Of a DNA stretch of 64,000 bases, positions 10,961-21,819 are shown piece by piece. The stretch comes from Tsukamurella pseudospumae. Lineage in GTDB: Bacteria; Actinomycetota; Actinomycetes; Mycobacteriales; Mycobacteriaceae. Position numbers and translations under genes: made by a program. Position 1 is the stretch's first letter. Each line of letters opens with the position of its first letter. A model generated the notes under the pieces. The model searched no databases and was not told the origin of the DNA. It saw only the letters and a program-made list of their open reading frames with translations. The DNA lies in NCBI RefSeq assembly GCF_001575205.1, contig NZ_LSRE01000012.1:124001-188000 (forward strand), written 5' to 3'.

Positions 10961-11899
10961 ATGATCGAAGTCGCAGGTTTGACCAAGACCTATGGTGCCG
11001 TCCGGGCGGTGAACGACCTGTCGTTCGCGGTGCGCCCGGGCCGGGTCACCGGATTCCTCGGGCCGAACGGCGCGGGCAAATCGACGACGATGCGGTGCAT
11101 CCTCGGGCTGGACCGGCCCACCGCCGGTGCCGCCACCATCGGGGGCAGGCAGTACCGGACCCTGGACCGTCCGCTCACGCAGGTGGGTGCCCTGCTCGAC
11201 GCGAAATGGGTGCACCCCAATCGTTCCGCGCGCGATCACCTGCGCTGGCTCGCCGTCGCGAGCGGGATCCCCGCCGGCCGGGCTGACGAGTGCCTGGCCG
11301 CGGTCGGGCTCACCGACGCCGCCCGGAAGAAGGCGGGCGGGTTCTCGCTCGGCATGGCGCAGCGGCTCGGCATAGCCGGTGCGCTGCTGGGGGATCCGGG
11401 TGTGCTGCTGTTCGACGAGCCGGTCAACGGGCTCGACCCCGAGGGCATCGTCTGGGTGCGCACGTTCATGAAATCCCTCGCCGCGCAGGGACGCACCGTC
11501 TTCGTCTCCAGTCACCTCCTGGCCGAGATGGCGCTGACCGCGGACGACGTGGTCATCGTCGGCCGCGGGCACCTCGTGTGGAACGGCACCATGGCCGACT
11601 TCATCGCGCAGAACTCGGAACACACCGTACGCGTGCGCAGCCCGCGTGATCGCGAGCTCGCCACCGCACTGACCTCCCGCGGTTTCGCCGTCGACGCGGC
11701 GGCCGAGCCGGCTCCCGGTGGTGGCGGCCGCACCGTGCTGACGGTGCGCGGCGCGACCAGCGACGCGGTGGGCGAGATCGCCGCCGCGGAGGGGCTGCCG
11801 CTCGCGGAGCTCGCGCCGCAGACCAGCTCGCTCGAGCAGGTCTTCATGCGGCTGACCGGTGCGGCCGTGGAGTACCGGGGAATGGGAGGCATCGGATGA
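10961..11899 (+). CDS. ABC-2 exporter ATP-binding protein
   Basis: 312 residues. Walker A GPNGAGKST, an atypical signature FSLGMAQRLG (LSxGxxxR type), Walker B VLLFDEPVNGLDPEG and the switch His in FVSSHLL are all present. The C-terminal extension (~220-312) is typical of DrrA/CcmA-like export ATPases. A TAGCGT -10 box at 10949-10954 lies 7 bases before the ATG, consistent with a leaderless mRNA. The stop overlaps the permease start (ATGA). It is divergent from the Ser/Thr kinase. The substrate is unknown. Confidence 0.9.
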   Translation: MIEVAGLTKTYGAVRAVNDLSFAVRPGRVTGFLGPNGAGKSTTMRCILGLDRPTAGAATIGGRQYRTLDRPLTQVGALLDAKWVHPNRSARDHLRWLAVASGIPAGRADECLAAVGLTDAARKKAGGFSLGMAQRLGIAGALLGDPGVLLFDEPVNGLDPEGIVWVRTFMKSLAAQGRTVFVSSHLLAEMALTADDVVIVGRGHLVWNGTMADFIAQNSEHTVRVRSPRDRELATALTSRGFAVDAAAEPAPGGGGRTVLTVRGATSDAVGEIAAAEGLPLAELAPQTSSLEQVFMRLTGAAVEYRGMGGIG

Positions 11900-12657
11900 T
11901 CGCGCGCGCCGTACGGGCCGAGTTCGTCAAGCTCACGACGGTCCGGGCCACCAGGTGGCTGCTCATCGGGTCGACGGTGTTCTCGCTCGGCATCACACTG
12001 ATCGTCGCCCTCGTCATGCGGTCGATCCTTCGCTCCGAAGAGGTATCGGACGAGGGGGTGATCGCCTTCGCGCCGTTCACCGGGTTCGGCGGGGTGCCGG
12101 GCATCTCGATCGTCTTCGCCGCGATCATCGGCGTGCTGTCGGTGACCACGGAGATCCGTTTCAACACCCTCCGGACGACCTTCCTCGCCGTGCCGAACCG
12201 GTGGGTGGCACTGCTCGCGAAGACCTCGGTCGTCGTGGTGGTCTGCGCCGTCGTGCACCTCCTCGCGCTGCTCGTCGGGTCCGTCCTGTACGGACTGATC
12301 GCGCACGGTTCGCTGTTCGCGGCGTTCCGCGCGGGGGACACCACGCTGCTCACATTTCCCGTCGCAGTGGCGTTCGCGACGGTTCTGGGGGTGGCGACCG
12401 GAGCCGCGCTGCGCAACGGCGCAGGAGCGATCGCGCTGTTGCTGGGCTACCTGTTCGTGGTCGACAACGTGATCAGTCAGATTCCGCAGACCCACGACGC
12501 CGCCGCGTTCCTGCCGTTCTCCAACCTGCAGAACCTGCAGGGAGTGTTGTTCACGAGTCTTCCCTGGGGTGCACCGGTGTCCTTCCTGTACCTCCTGGTG
12601 GTGGTCGGGGCGCTGTGGACGGGGGCGGTTGCGCTGCTCGCGCGGCGTGACGCATGA
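11896..12657 (+). CDS. ABC-2 type permease
   Basis: 253 residues starting MIARAVRAEFVKLTTVRATRW, the usual amphipathic ABC-2 N-terminus, followed by about six hydrophobic segments. It ends in ALLARRDA. It overlaps the ATPase gene by 4 bases and forms a two-gene exporter with it. Nothing in the sequence identifies the cargo. Confidence 0.85.
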   Translation: MIARAVRAEFVKLTTVRATRWLLIGSTVFSLGITLIVALVMRSILRSEEVSDEGVIAFAPFTGFGGVPGISIVFAAIIGVLSVTTEIRFNTLRTTFLAVPNRWVALLAKTSVVVVVCAVVHLLALLVGSVLYGLIAHGSLFAAFRAGDTTLLTFPVAVAFATVLGVATGAALRNGAGAIALLLGYLFVVDNVISQIPQTHDAAAFLPFSNLQNLQGVLFTSLPWGAPVSFLYLLVVVGALWTGAVALLARRDA

Positions 12658-12765
12658 CTCACTCGCTGCGTGATACGCCGCAGGTCACAGGGATGATGTA
12701 AGCATCGCGTGAACGTTCGCCCACGGCTCTGGCCGCCGGGTGATTCGCAGTGCTACACACAAGGG

Positions 12766-13947
12766 GTGACCGTCGAGAGCACCGCCCCGCCGACCACGCC
12801 GACCTCCGCTCCGGCGGCCGCCGCACCGGGGCGCGTCCGGCGGACCGTCGGACGGCGCGGCGTGCGTTACCTGGCGGTGCTGGCCGGGGCCTGGCTGCTC
12901 GCCGAGGCGATGGGCCGGATCGGTGTACCGGCGCCCGCGCTGCTGGCGGCGCTACTGCTCGGTGCCGTGCTGCGGCTCGCGATCGGGCGGGAGGTGGCGG
13001 TACCCGCCGAGGTCTCCCGGTGGACGCAGGCCTTCATCGGGGTGATGCTGGGCGGCTATCTCAACGTCGAGGCGATGCGCGCCGTCGGCCCGGTGCTCGC
13101 GCCCTTCCTCGCGGTCTCGGTGCTCACGGTGGTGCTGTCGGTCGGGGCCGCCTGGGTGCTGAGCAGATGGGTCGCCGATCTCGATCAGCGCACGGCGACA
13201 CTCGGTCTCATGGCGGGCGGATCGTCGGCGGTCGTCACCCTGTGCGACGAGCTCGGCGCACGCAAGGACGTGGTCGGGGTCATGCAGTACTCCCGGGTGC
13301 TGTTGGTCAGTGCCACGGCGCCTTTCGTGGCGGTGGGCCTCGCGGGCGGGGCGACGGTGCCCGCGAAGGCCTGGTCCCTCGACCTGCAGATCGTGGGACG
13401 CGGCGACCAGGTGGCGGGCCTGTCCACGGCGATCGTGTTCGCACTGGCCGGGATGTGGCTCGGGCGCCGGCTCCACCTGCCCGGTGGCGGCCTGATCGGT
13501 CCGATGCTGGTGGCCGCCGTGATCGGCGGTGCGGAACTCACCCGCGGGTTCGCGCCGCAGGGCGCGTTCAAGGAGCTGCTGCTCATCGTGGTGGGGCTCG
13601 AGGTGGGGCTGATGGTCGACCGCAGGCTGCTCCGCCGGCTGGCGCACCTGCTGCCCGCGATCGCCGGCGGCATCGTCGCGCTGTGCGGGGTCGTGGCGCT
13701 CCTCGCGGTCGCCGCCGCGCGCATGACCGGGGTGTCGGTGGCGGACGCCTACCTCGCGACCACACCCGGCGGGATCAACGCCGTGGTGGCCAGCGCCACC
13801 GGCAGTTCCACGGCGAACATGGCGCTGATCGCGACGGTGCAGAGCCTGCGGCTGATCATCGTGGTGCTGGCACTGCCGCTGGTGGTGGGGGCACTGAGCC
13901 GGCTGTCCGGGTTCAGAGCCGCTCGCGCAGACGCCACGACGCGTTGA
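12766..13947 (+). CDS. AbrB-family (PF05145) membrane protein
   Basis: About 393 residues with ~10 membrane segments in two similar halves. Conserved stretches include TLGLMAGGSSAVVTL in the first half and YLATTPGGINAVVASATGSS in the second, typical of the AbrB family, which is sometimes labelled 'ammonia monooxygenase' and whose function is unclear. The start is uncertain: GTG 12766 (VTVESTAPP) removes an implausible N-terminus and could be leaderless; GTG 12709 is the alternative. Its 3' end overlaps the 3' end of the convergent thiD copy by 35 bases. Confidence 0.8.
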   Translation: MTVESTAPPTTPTSAPAAAAPGRVRRTVGRRGVRYLAVLAGAWLLAEAMGRIGVPAPALLAALLLGAVLRLAIGREVAVPAEVSRWTQAFIGVMLGGYLNVEAMRAVGPVLAPFLAVSVLTVVLSVGAAWVLSRWVADLDQRTATLGLMAGGSSAVVTLCDELGARKDVVGVMQYSRVLLVSATAPFVAVGLAGGATVPAKAWSLDLQIVGRGDQVAGLSTAIVFALAGMWLGRRLHLPGGGLIGPMLVAAVIGGAELTRGFAPQGAFKELLLIVVGLEVGLMVDRRLLRRLAHLLPAIAGGIVALCGVVALLAVAAARMTGVSVADAYLATTPGGINAVVASATGSSTANMALIATVQSLRLIIVVLALPLVVGALSRLSGFRAARADATTR

Positions 13948-14782
13948 CGGGGCCGTGTCCCGCGCCCACGGGGTAGGCGGCGGCGAGCGACCTGGTGACC
14001 CATTCCTTGCCGAAGGCGATCGCGGTGGGAACGTCCATGCCGTGCGCGAGCGCGCAGACGGTGGCCGCCCCGAGCGTGTCGCCCGCGCCGTGATCGTGGC
14101 GCGTGTCGAGCCTCGGGGCCTCGAACTCGAGGAACTCGGCACCGTCGTACAGGATGTCCGTGCTGGTGACGGCGGTGCGCAGGTGCCCGCCCTTGACCAG
14201 CGCCCAGCGCGGGCCGAGCGCGTGCAGGGCGCGCGCGGCGTCGCGCTGGGAGGCCTCGTCGACCACCTCGATGCCGGTGATGAGCCGCACCTCGTCGAGG
14301 TTGGGCGTGACGATCCAGGCCAGCGGGAACAGCCGGCGTAGGAGCGTGTCCAGCGCTTCCGGGGTGAGCAGCGGATCGCCGTGCTGCGAGGCGCAGACGG
14401 GGTCGACCAGGAACGGGACGCTGTCGGCGCTGCCGGGGAGGCGCCCGCCGATGCCGAGGTCGATCGCGGTGTCGGCGATGGCGTCGATGATCTCCGCCGT
14501 CGCGAGCATGCCCGTCTTGACCGCGCCGACGCCGATGTCCTCCACCACGGCCCGGATCTGGCCGGCGACGGTGACGGGCGGGATCGGATGGAAACCGGTG
14601 ACGCCCAGGCTGTTCTGCACCGTGACGGCGGTGATCGCGCAGGTGCCGTGCACGCCCGCGAGCGCGAAGGTGCGCAGGTCCGACTGGAGACCGGCGGCCC
14701 CGCCGGAATCGGATCCGGCGATCGTCATCACCCGGACCGGGGTCTCGCCGGTGCCGGGGAGGGGCAGGTGCTGCATGGACAT
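13913..14782 (-). CDS. thiD: HMP/HMP-phosphate kinase ThiD, copy 1
   Basis: 289 residues of the ribokinase fold. TIAGSDSGGAAGLQSDLRTF near the N-terminus, AVKTGML, LVDPV and the anion-hole/base motif HDHGAGDTLGAA (~230) are all intact. It phosphorylates HMP and HMP-P in pyrimidine synthesis for thiamine. ATG 14782 or 14776 is likely; a longer in-frame start at 14824 is less likely. A second, clearly related copy lies at 16185-17090. This copy is not next to other thi genes, so it may act in salvage or as a pyridoxine/HMP kinase. Confidence 0.85.
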   Translation of the reverse strand: MSMQHLPLPGTGETPVRVMTIAGSDSGGAAGLQSDLRTFALAGVHGTCAITAVTVQNSLGVTGFHPIPPVTVAGQIRAVVEDIGVGAVKTGMLATAEIIDAIADTAIDLGIGGRLPGSADSVPFLVDPVCASQHGDPLLTPEALDTLLRRLFPLAWIVTPNLDEVRLITGIEVVDEASQRDAARALHALGPRWALVKGGHLRTAVTSTDILYDGAEFLEFEAPRLDTRHDHGAGDTLGAATVCALAHGMDVPTAIAFGKEWVTRSLAAAYPVGAGHGPVNASWRLRERL

Positions 14783-14858
14783 CAGGGTAGCGCCGGGAAC
14801 CGTTCGGTCGGCCGATGCGTCCAATGGAAGAGGGGAGGGATGTCATGACAGCCACTAA

Positions 14859-14899
14859 GCATCTTGATGCCATCGAAATCGGACATTATGATGTGGACA
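14859..14899 (+). promoter_or_regulatory. vapBC promoter with overlapping palindromic operator
   Basis: A -35 box TTGATG (14864-14869), a 17-base spacer and a -10 box TATGAT (14887-14892) place transcription start at the ATG of vapB (14899), implying a leaderless mRNA. The palindrome GCATC-TT-GATGC (14859-14870) overlaps the -35 box. A second palindrome TGTCATGACA sits at 14841-14850. Both are candidates for autorepression by the VapBC complex. Confidence 0.65.
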
Positions 14900-15156
14900 T
14901 GCGGACGACCATCACACTGGACGCCGATGTCGCGGAGCTCGTCGCGGAGGCGATGCACCGGGAGCGTGCGTCGATGAAGCAGATCGTCAACGATGCCCTG
15001 CGCTCAGCACTGGGGACCGCGCCGGCGTCGGGCGAGGTGTATCGCACGCCCGTGCACCGTTCCCGGGTGCGGCCCGAAATCACCGGAGCGAACCTCAACC
15101 GCCTCGCCGATGAGCTCGACGACGCCGCGCTGGTCGAGCGGCGGCAGCGCGGATGA
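14899..15156 (+). CDS. vapB: VapB-type antitoxin
   Basis: 85 residues from ATG 14899. The N-terminus (MRTTITLDADVAELVAEAMH) followed by MKQIVNDALRSALG is a ribbon-helix-helix DNA-binding domain. The C-terminal tail (ITGANLNRLADELDDAALVE) would wrap the toxin. ATG 14845 with a good AGGGGAGG ribosome site is an alternative, but the promoter geometry and protein homology favour 14899. It overlaps vapC by 4 bases. Confidence 0.85.
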   Translation: MRTTITLDADVAELVAEAMHRERASMKQIVNDALRSALGTAPASGEVYRTPVHRSRVRPEITGANLNRLADELDDAALVERRQRG

Positions 15157-15581
15157 TCGTTCCGGACGTGAATCTGCTGGTGTACGCCGTGATCGATGGC
15201 TACCCGCAACACGAACGCACGCGAAGGTGGTGGGATGCGGCACTGAACGGGGATGAGCCGGTGGGCCTGTGCGATGTGGCGATCTTCGGGTTCGTCCGCA
15301 TCGTGACGAATCCACGGATCCTCGAGAACCCGATGACGGTCGACGCCACCGCGGACGTGGTGGGCGAGTGGTTCGACAGGCCGATGGTCAGTCGTATCGT
15401 CCCCGGTGCAGACCACGTCCGAACGGCTCTGCGGCTGCTCAGAACCGCCGAGGCCGCAGGGAATCTCACGCCCGATGCGCAGATCGCGGCGCTCGCGATC
15501 GAGAAGCGGGCAACGGTCCACTCGAACGACAGGGACTTCCTCCGATTCCCTGACGTCCGGGTGGTGAACCCGCTGCAGTAG
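15153..15581 (+). CDS. vapC: VapC-type PIN-domain toxin
   Basis: 142-residue PIN domain ribonuclease. Visible acidic positions include PDVNLLVYA (first Asp), TPDAQIAALAIE (Asp/Glu) and SNDRDFLRFPDVRVVNP (Asp pair). FGFVRIVTNPRI is typical of the VapC subgroup of mycobacteria. It forms a toxin-antitoxin operon with the preceding gene (ATGA overlap). The target RNA cannot be predicted from sequence. Confidence 0.9.
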   Translation: MIVPDVNLLVYAVIDGYPQHERTRRWWDAALNGDEPVGLCDVAIFGFVRIVTNPRILENPMTVDATADVVGEWFDRPMVSRIVPGADHVRTALRLLRTAEAAGNLTPDAQIAALAIEKRATVHSNDRDFLRFPDVRVVNPLQ

Positions 15582-15606
15582 CGGTGTGGCGCTGCGAGTA
15601 ATTCCG

Positions 15607-15635
15607 TTGAACCGGGGTGCGGCCGCGCCTACTCT
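15607..15635 (+). promoter_or_regulatory. Sigma-A type promoter for the HNH gene
   Basis: TTGAAC at 15607-15612, a 17-base spacer and TACTCT at 15630-15635. Expected transcription start is ~15642, followed by an AGGAGG-like ribosome site and the ATG at 15662. Confidence 0.55.
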
Positions 15636-15661
15636 TGCACGTCGAGAAGAGGAGGTGCGGG

Positions 15662-16126
15662 ATGAACGCGACTGCTTCCGCACCGCCGGTGCGGGTGTTC
15701 AACGCCGACTACAGCCCGCTCGACGTCGTGCACTGGCGGGACGCCGTGGGCATGCTGCTGCGCGAGGTCGCGCACGCGCTGGAGCCCCACGATCCGCCGC
15801 GCGTGCTGCGGTCCCCGAGCACCGAGATCGAGGTGCCGAGGTCGCTGCTGCTGGTGCGGTACGCGACGGTTCCCTACCGGCGCACCGCCGATCACGCGAG
15901 CCGGTCGGAGATCCTGCGGCGCGACGGTTCCGTGTGCCAGTACGCCGGCTGCGGTGCGTGGGCCGCCACGATCGACCACGTCTTCCCGCGGTCGAGGGGC
16001 GGCGGCAACACGTGGTCGAACCTCGTGGCGTGCTGCGCGGACTGCAATCACCGCAAGGCAGACCGCACGCCGGCGGAGGCGGGCATGCGACTGGTGCGTG
16101 AGCCCTTCCGCCCCGCCGGCGTCTGA
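15662..16126 (+). CDS. HNH endonuclease family protein
   Basis: 154 residues. The N-terminal half (VFNADYSPLDVVHWRDAV) is typical of small actinobacterial HNH proteins. The nuclease motif follows: EILRRDGSVCQYAGC, then TIDHVFPRSRGGGNTWSNLV, then CCADCNHRKADRTP, giving a zinc site from two Cys pairs and the catalytic His of DHV. ATG 15662 is preceded by GAGGAGG. Biological role unknown; relatives are widespread single genes. It converges on thiD copy 2 across a long hairpin. Confidence 0.85.
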   Translation: MNATASAPPVRVFNADYSPLDVVHWRDAVGMLLREVAHALEPHDPPRVLRSPSTEIEVPRSLLLVRYATVPYRRTADHASRSEILRRDGSVCQYAGCGAWAATIDHVFPRSRGGGNTWSNLVACCADCNHRKADRTPAEAGMRLVREPFRPAGV

Positions 16127-16129
16127 CCG

Positions 16130-16184
16130 AATTGAACACCGTTATGGAGAATCCGACCTGCGGGTTTCCTCTCCATAACGGTGT

Positions 16185-16190
<6 letters not shown>
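16130..16190. terminator. Bidirectional terminator-like inverted repeat
   Basis: Perfect 21-base arms (16130-16150 and 16170-16190) with a 19-base loop, between the convergent HNH and thiD genes. The outer half-site begins AATTGAACACCG. The thiD stop codon (16185-16187) lies inside the right arm. Confidence 0.7.
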
Positions 16191-18872
<2,682 letters not shown>

Positions 18873-18907
18873 TGCGCTACCGAGGGTAACGCATGAATTC
18901 CGCCCCG

Positions 18908-20032
18908 TCAGGCGATGCGCACGCCGCGCGGGAGCTTCCCGGCCGGGACCCGAAGACGGCGAGCCGCGATCGCCAGGCCGATCCCGCCCAGCGCCAGGTT
19001 CGCCAGGAGGCCCCAGTACCAGGAGTGGCCGACGTACCGGGAATCGTCCTCGTAGCTTCTGCTGTAGGACGGGTAGTCGTCTCCGTAGCGCGCGGCGCAG
19101 GTCTCGTCGTGGTTCCGATCTGCCCCGACGCGGACATCGGAGACCAGATCGGCGAGCGTCGCGAGCGCAGTCTCGTCGGGAGCGCCCTGGGATGAGGTGT
19201 AGTCGGCGTACCTGCGGCGGTTCCCCCGTGCGTCCCGACCGGGATCGGACTGTGCCGCCGCATCGGCGAAAACGACGGCGGGGTTCGGGGACAGGATCCA
19301 CCAGATCCTCTCGGTGTGGGTGACCTCGACCTGCTTCCGCACTTCCGTGCACCGGCCGGTGCTGTCGTTGTTGTTGTAGACGAAGCGAGTTTGGGTGGCC
19401 TCCATCGTGGAGACCGTTGCGGGGGTGAGCATCGCGGTGATCGCGGGCAGGCCGATGAGGAGGAACAGGGTCGTCAGTTGGGTGACAGCGGCGGACCCGA
19501 TAGGCCGGGAGAACACTGCGGAGAAACCGAGTCCGATACCGCAGTACGCGAGGAAGAGTAGAGCGACCACGACGATACCGAGGAGGGAGAAGCCGATCGG
19601 GTACGGCGTCTCCGCGACGGCCCAGATCAGATATGGCGCGGAGACCACGACTAGGGCGCAGGAGGCGATCCAGGCACCGAGGAGCTTGCCCGTCGCCAGT
19701 TGCAAGCCGGTCGCGGGCGTGGCCTGCACGACTGCGAGCGTCGCGTCCTTGCGGTCGCCGTTGATGGAGGTTGCGGTCATCGTCGGCGAGATGACGAGGC
19801 CGAGGAAGCCGACGAGCCCCAGGACGATGAGATAGAGGTTCTCGCTCCAGTCCTGGTACGGGTCACTGCCGCCGGTCGTCGTGGCGAACCACAGCGACCC
19901 GAAGACGACCACGCTCACGAACCCGAAGAACACGCCCAGCAGGACGCGCCAGCGGGTGGCGCGGGTGCGCTGCCGCAGTTCGAGACCGATCAGGACGCCG
20001 ACGGTGCGCCACCACGCGGTGAATCCGTTCAT
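18908..20032 (-). CDS. ABC-2 type permease
   Basis: 374 residues beginning MNGFTAWWRTVGVLIGLELRQRTRATR with about six membrane spans. A large polar loop (~225-325), rich in Asp, Arg and Tyr, precedes the last span (HSWYWGLLANLALGGIGLAIA). ATG 20032 overlaps the stop of the ATPase gene. It forms a two-gene exporter with that gene; the cargo is unknown. Confidence 0.85.
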   Translation of the reverse strand: MNGFTAWWRTVGVLIGLELRQRTRATRWRVLLGVFFGFVSVVVFGSLWFATTTGGSDPYQDWSENLYLIVLGLVGFLGLVISPTMTATSINGDRKDATLAVVQATPATGLQLATGKLLGAWIASCALVVVSAPYLIWAVAETPYPIGFSLLGIVVVALLFLAYCGIGLGFSAVFSRPIGSAAVTQLTTLFLLIGLPAITAMLTPATVSTMEATQTRFVYNNNDSTGRCTEVRKQVEVTHTERIWWILSPNPAVVFADAAAQSDPGRDARGNRRRYADYTSSQGAPDETALATLADLVSDVRVGADRNHDETCAARYGDDYPSYSRSYEDDSRYVGHSWYWGLLANLALGGIGLAIAARRLRVPAGKLPRGVRIA

Positions 20033-20868
20033 GTGCGATCCGCCTCCAGTGCGAAGTACGAGTCCTCGAGAGCATTGGTGGCGCGGGCGAATTCGACGAC
20101 GTCGGTGCCGTCGGCCACGACCTGCTGCAGGTGCTCTGCGGCCTCCGCCTCGGTTGCGAAGGAGACGAGGACCCCGCCGCCGGCGGGTTCGCCGAGCAGC
20201 CGGATCCGCCAGGTGCTGGTCGTCGATTCGGGCGGCGGCTCGGTGCGGCCGCGGGCCATCATCACCACGTCGTCGACCATCTCGGCGAGCTCGGAGAGGA
20301 TGTGCGAGGACACGAGCACCGCGACGCCGCTGCCGGCCAAGGCGCGCAACGAGTCCCGCAGCTCGAACCGGGACCGCGGGTCCATCCCGGACGCGGGCTC
20401 GTCGAGCAGCAGCACGGGCGGGTGGTGCACCATGGCGCGAGCGAAGCCGAGCCGCTGCTTCTGCCCGCGCGAGAGCACCTGCGCGGGCCGGTCGGCGAAC
20501 TCGCTCAGGTGCACGCGCTCCAGCAGGGCGTGTGCTCGAGTGCGGGCCTCGCCCGACGGTACGCCGTACAGCTTCGCGAACGTGGTCAGGATCTCGGTGG
20601 GCGTCAACGAGTCCCACGTACCGAACACGTCCGGCATCCACCCGACGCGGGGCCGGAGCGCTTCGGGGGCGATGGGCGCACCGTCGAGCTCGATGCCTCC
20701 CGACGACGGGCGGAGCAGTCCCGCGAGCATGAGCAGGAGCGTTGTCTTGCCCGCGCCGTTGGGGCCGACGAGCCCGGTGATCCGGCCCGGCGTCAGGGTG
20801 AGCGTCGCGTCGGCGACGGCCACGTGCTGCTTGAAGGTCCGCGACAGTCCGCGGGCGACCAGGGTCAT
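20029..20868 (-). CDS. ABC-2 exporter ATP-binding protein
   Basis: 279 residues. Walker A GPNGAGKTT, signature LSRGQKQRLG, Walker B VLLLDEPASGMDPRSR and the switch His in VLVSSHIL are present. The C-terminal ~60 residues resemble the regulatory tail of ABC-2 export ATPases. It is the first gene of the pair and is divergent from a GNAT gene. It is distinct from the exporter at 10961-12657. Confidence 0.9.
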   Translation of the reverse strand: MTLVARGLSRTFKQHVAVADATLTLTPGRITGLVGPNGAGKTTLLLMLAGLLRPSSGGIELDGAPIAPEALRPRVGWMPDVFGTWDSLTPTEILTTFAKLYGVPSGEARTRAHALLERVHLSEFADRPAQVLSRGQKQRLGFARAMVHHPPVLLLDEPASGMDPRSRFELRDSLRALAGSGVAVLVSSHILSELAEMVDDVVMMARGRTEPPPESTTSTWRIRLLGEPAGGGVLVSFATEAEAAEHLQQVVADGTDVVEFARATNALEDSYFALEADRT

Positions 20869-20975
20869 GGGGCCACAGTAGCGGCGTTTTCGAGTTCGAG
20901 ATCAAGAAACACGCATCGATCGGGACACGGTCGTGTCGGCAGCGCCGACTTGTCGGTGTCTCGGCGTACGGTGAA

Positions 20976-20989
20976 GTGATACGCATCAC
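20976..20989. promoter_or_regulatory. GTGA-N6-TCAC palindrome
   Basis: CRP/GlxR-like core (GTGAT-ACGC-ATCAC) just upstream of the GNAT gene at 21005, in the divergent region shared with the ABC exporter. A similar site lies at 7504-7517. Confidence 0.3.
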
Positions 20990-21004
20990 GTCACGGAGGT
21001 GTTC

Positions 21005-21343
21005 ATGTCAGACATGGTCGAGGTTCCGCCGCCCACGATGGAGCTATCGGAGTCGTTGCGCTTGTTCGACAACCCCGTCCGCGACCGGTACGAGCTGTGG
21101 TCGGGCGACGAGTTGATCGGCGTCGAGGGCTACGAGGTCACCGACCACGGTGATGTGATCCTGCTGCACACCGTCGTGATGGAGAAGTTCGGCAAGCAGG
21201 GCTTCGCGCGTGCGCTCGTCTCCGGCGTCCTCGACGACCTGCGCTCGCGTAACCGGCACGCGATCCCCGTGTGCACCTACGTGCGCTCGTTCGTCACCCG
21301 GTTCCCGCAGTACCAGGACGTGGTCAACGCGGCGCGCGCCTAA
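21005..21343 (+). CDS. Small GNAT N-acetyltransferase (YjdJ-like)
   Basis: 112 residues. It has the compact one-domain fold: RYELWSGDELIGVEGYEVTD, HTVVMEKFGKQGFARALVSG (acetyl-CoA loop) and AIPVCTYVRSFVTRFPQYQD at the end. ATG 21005 is 6 bases after GGAGG. Substrate unknown. Its 3' end overlaps that of the convergent DUF1990 gene by 4 bases. Confidence 0.8.
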   Translation: MSDMVEVPPPTMELSESLRLFDNPVRDRYELWSGDELIGVEGYEVTDHGDVILLHTVVMEKFGKQGFARALVSGVLDDLRSRNRHAIPVCTYVRSFVTRFPQYQDVVNAARA

Positions 21344-21819
21344 TCCGCTCGCAGCGCGCGGGTGTACCTGCGGCGCGCCTTGCGCTGTGCGACGAGAAGT
21401 GCGGGGAACGCGATCCGCCAGAATCCGGACGGTGCCGGCCGCGTCAGCGACCGGATCGTGAGGAGCACGTCGTCACCGGCGCGGTGCACGATGAAGGCCT
21501 CTTCGCCGGACACGGGATGGCCGGGCAGCGTCCGGTAGGAGAAGCCGGCTCGGTCCGCGGTGCGCGCCACCTCGACGACTTCCACCGGTTCGCGCACGGT
21601 GACGCCCGCGACAGTGACCGTCACCGTGAGTCGCTGTCCGGGAGTGACGGGCTCGCTGGTGGACACGGCGAAGCCGCTGCGCGTCTTCACCGCCCAGCGC
21701 AGGACGTTATGCGCGGCGCGGCGGAAGGCCTCGTCGCCATGGCCGATCGTGGTGACGATCTCCGCCCGGCGGTAGCCCGACGGTGCGTCGTCCCAGGCGG
21801 GTGCATCGGGTCGCGTCAT
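21340..21819 (-). CDS. DUF1990 family protein
   Basis: 159 residues. An N-terminal RRAEIVTTIGHGDEAFRRAA is followed by WAVKTRSGFAVST, SYRTLPGHPVSGEEAFIV and ending IAFPALLVAQRKARRRYTRAL, the usual DUF1990 pattern. Function unknown; some members are cell-surface or lipid-binding-like. It is the third gene of a def-GNAT-DUF1990 run, overlapping the GNAT gene by 4 bases. Confidence 0.8.
   Translation of the reverse strand: MTRPDAPAWDDAPSGYRRAEIVTTIGHGDEAFRRAAHNVLRWAVKTRSGFAVSTSEPVTPGQRLTVTVTVAGVTVREPVEVVEVARTADRAGFSYRTLPGHPVSGEEAFIVHRAGDDVLLTIRSLTRPAPSGFWRIAFPALLVAQRKARRRYTRALRAD

Noticed and set aside
20000-20989. A 693-codon open frame covering the ABC permease and the region upstream
   Set aside because: Only the part from ATG 20032 onward looks like protein; the upstream part is a shadow of the ATPase gene in another frame, with Arg/Ala/Pro-biased composition.
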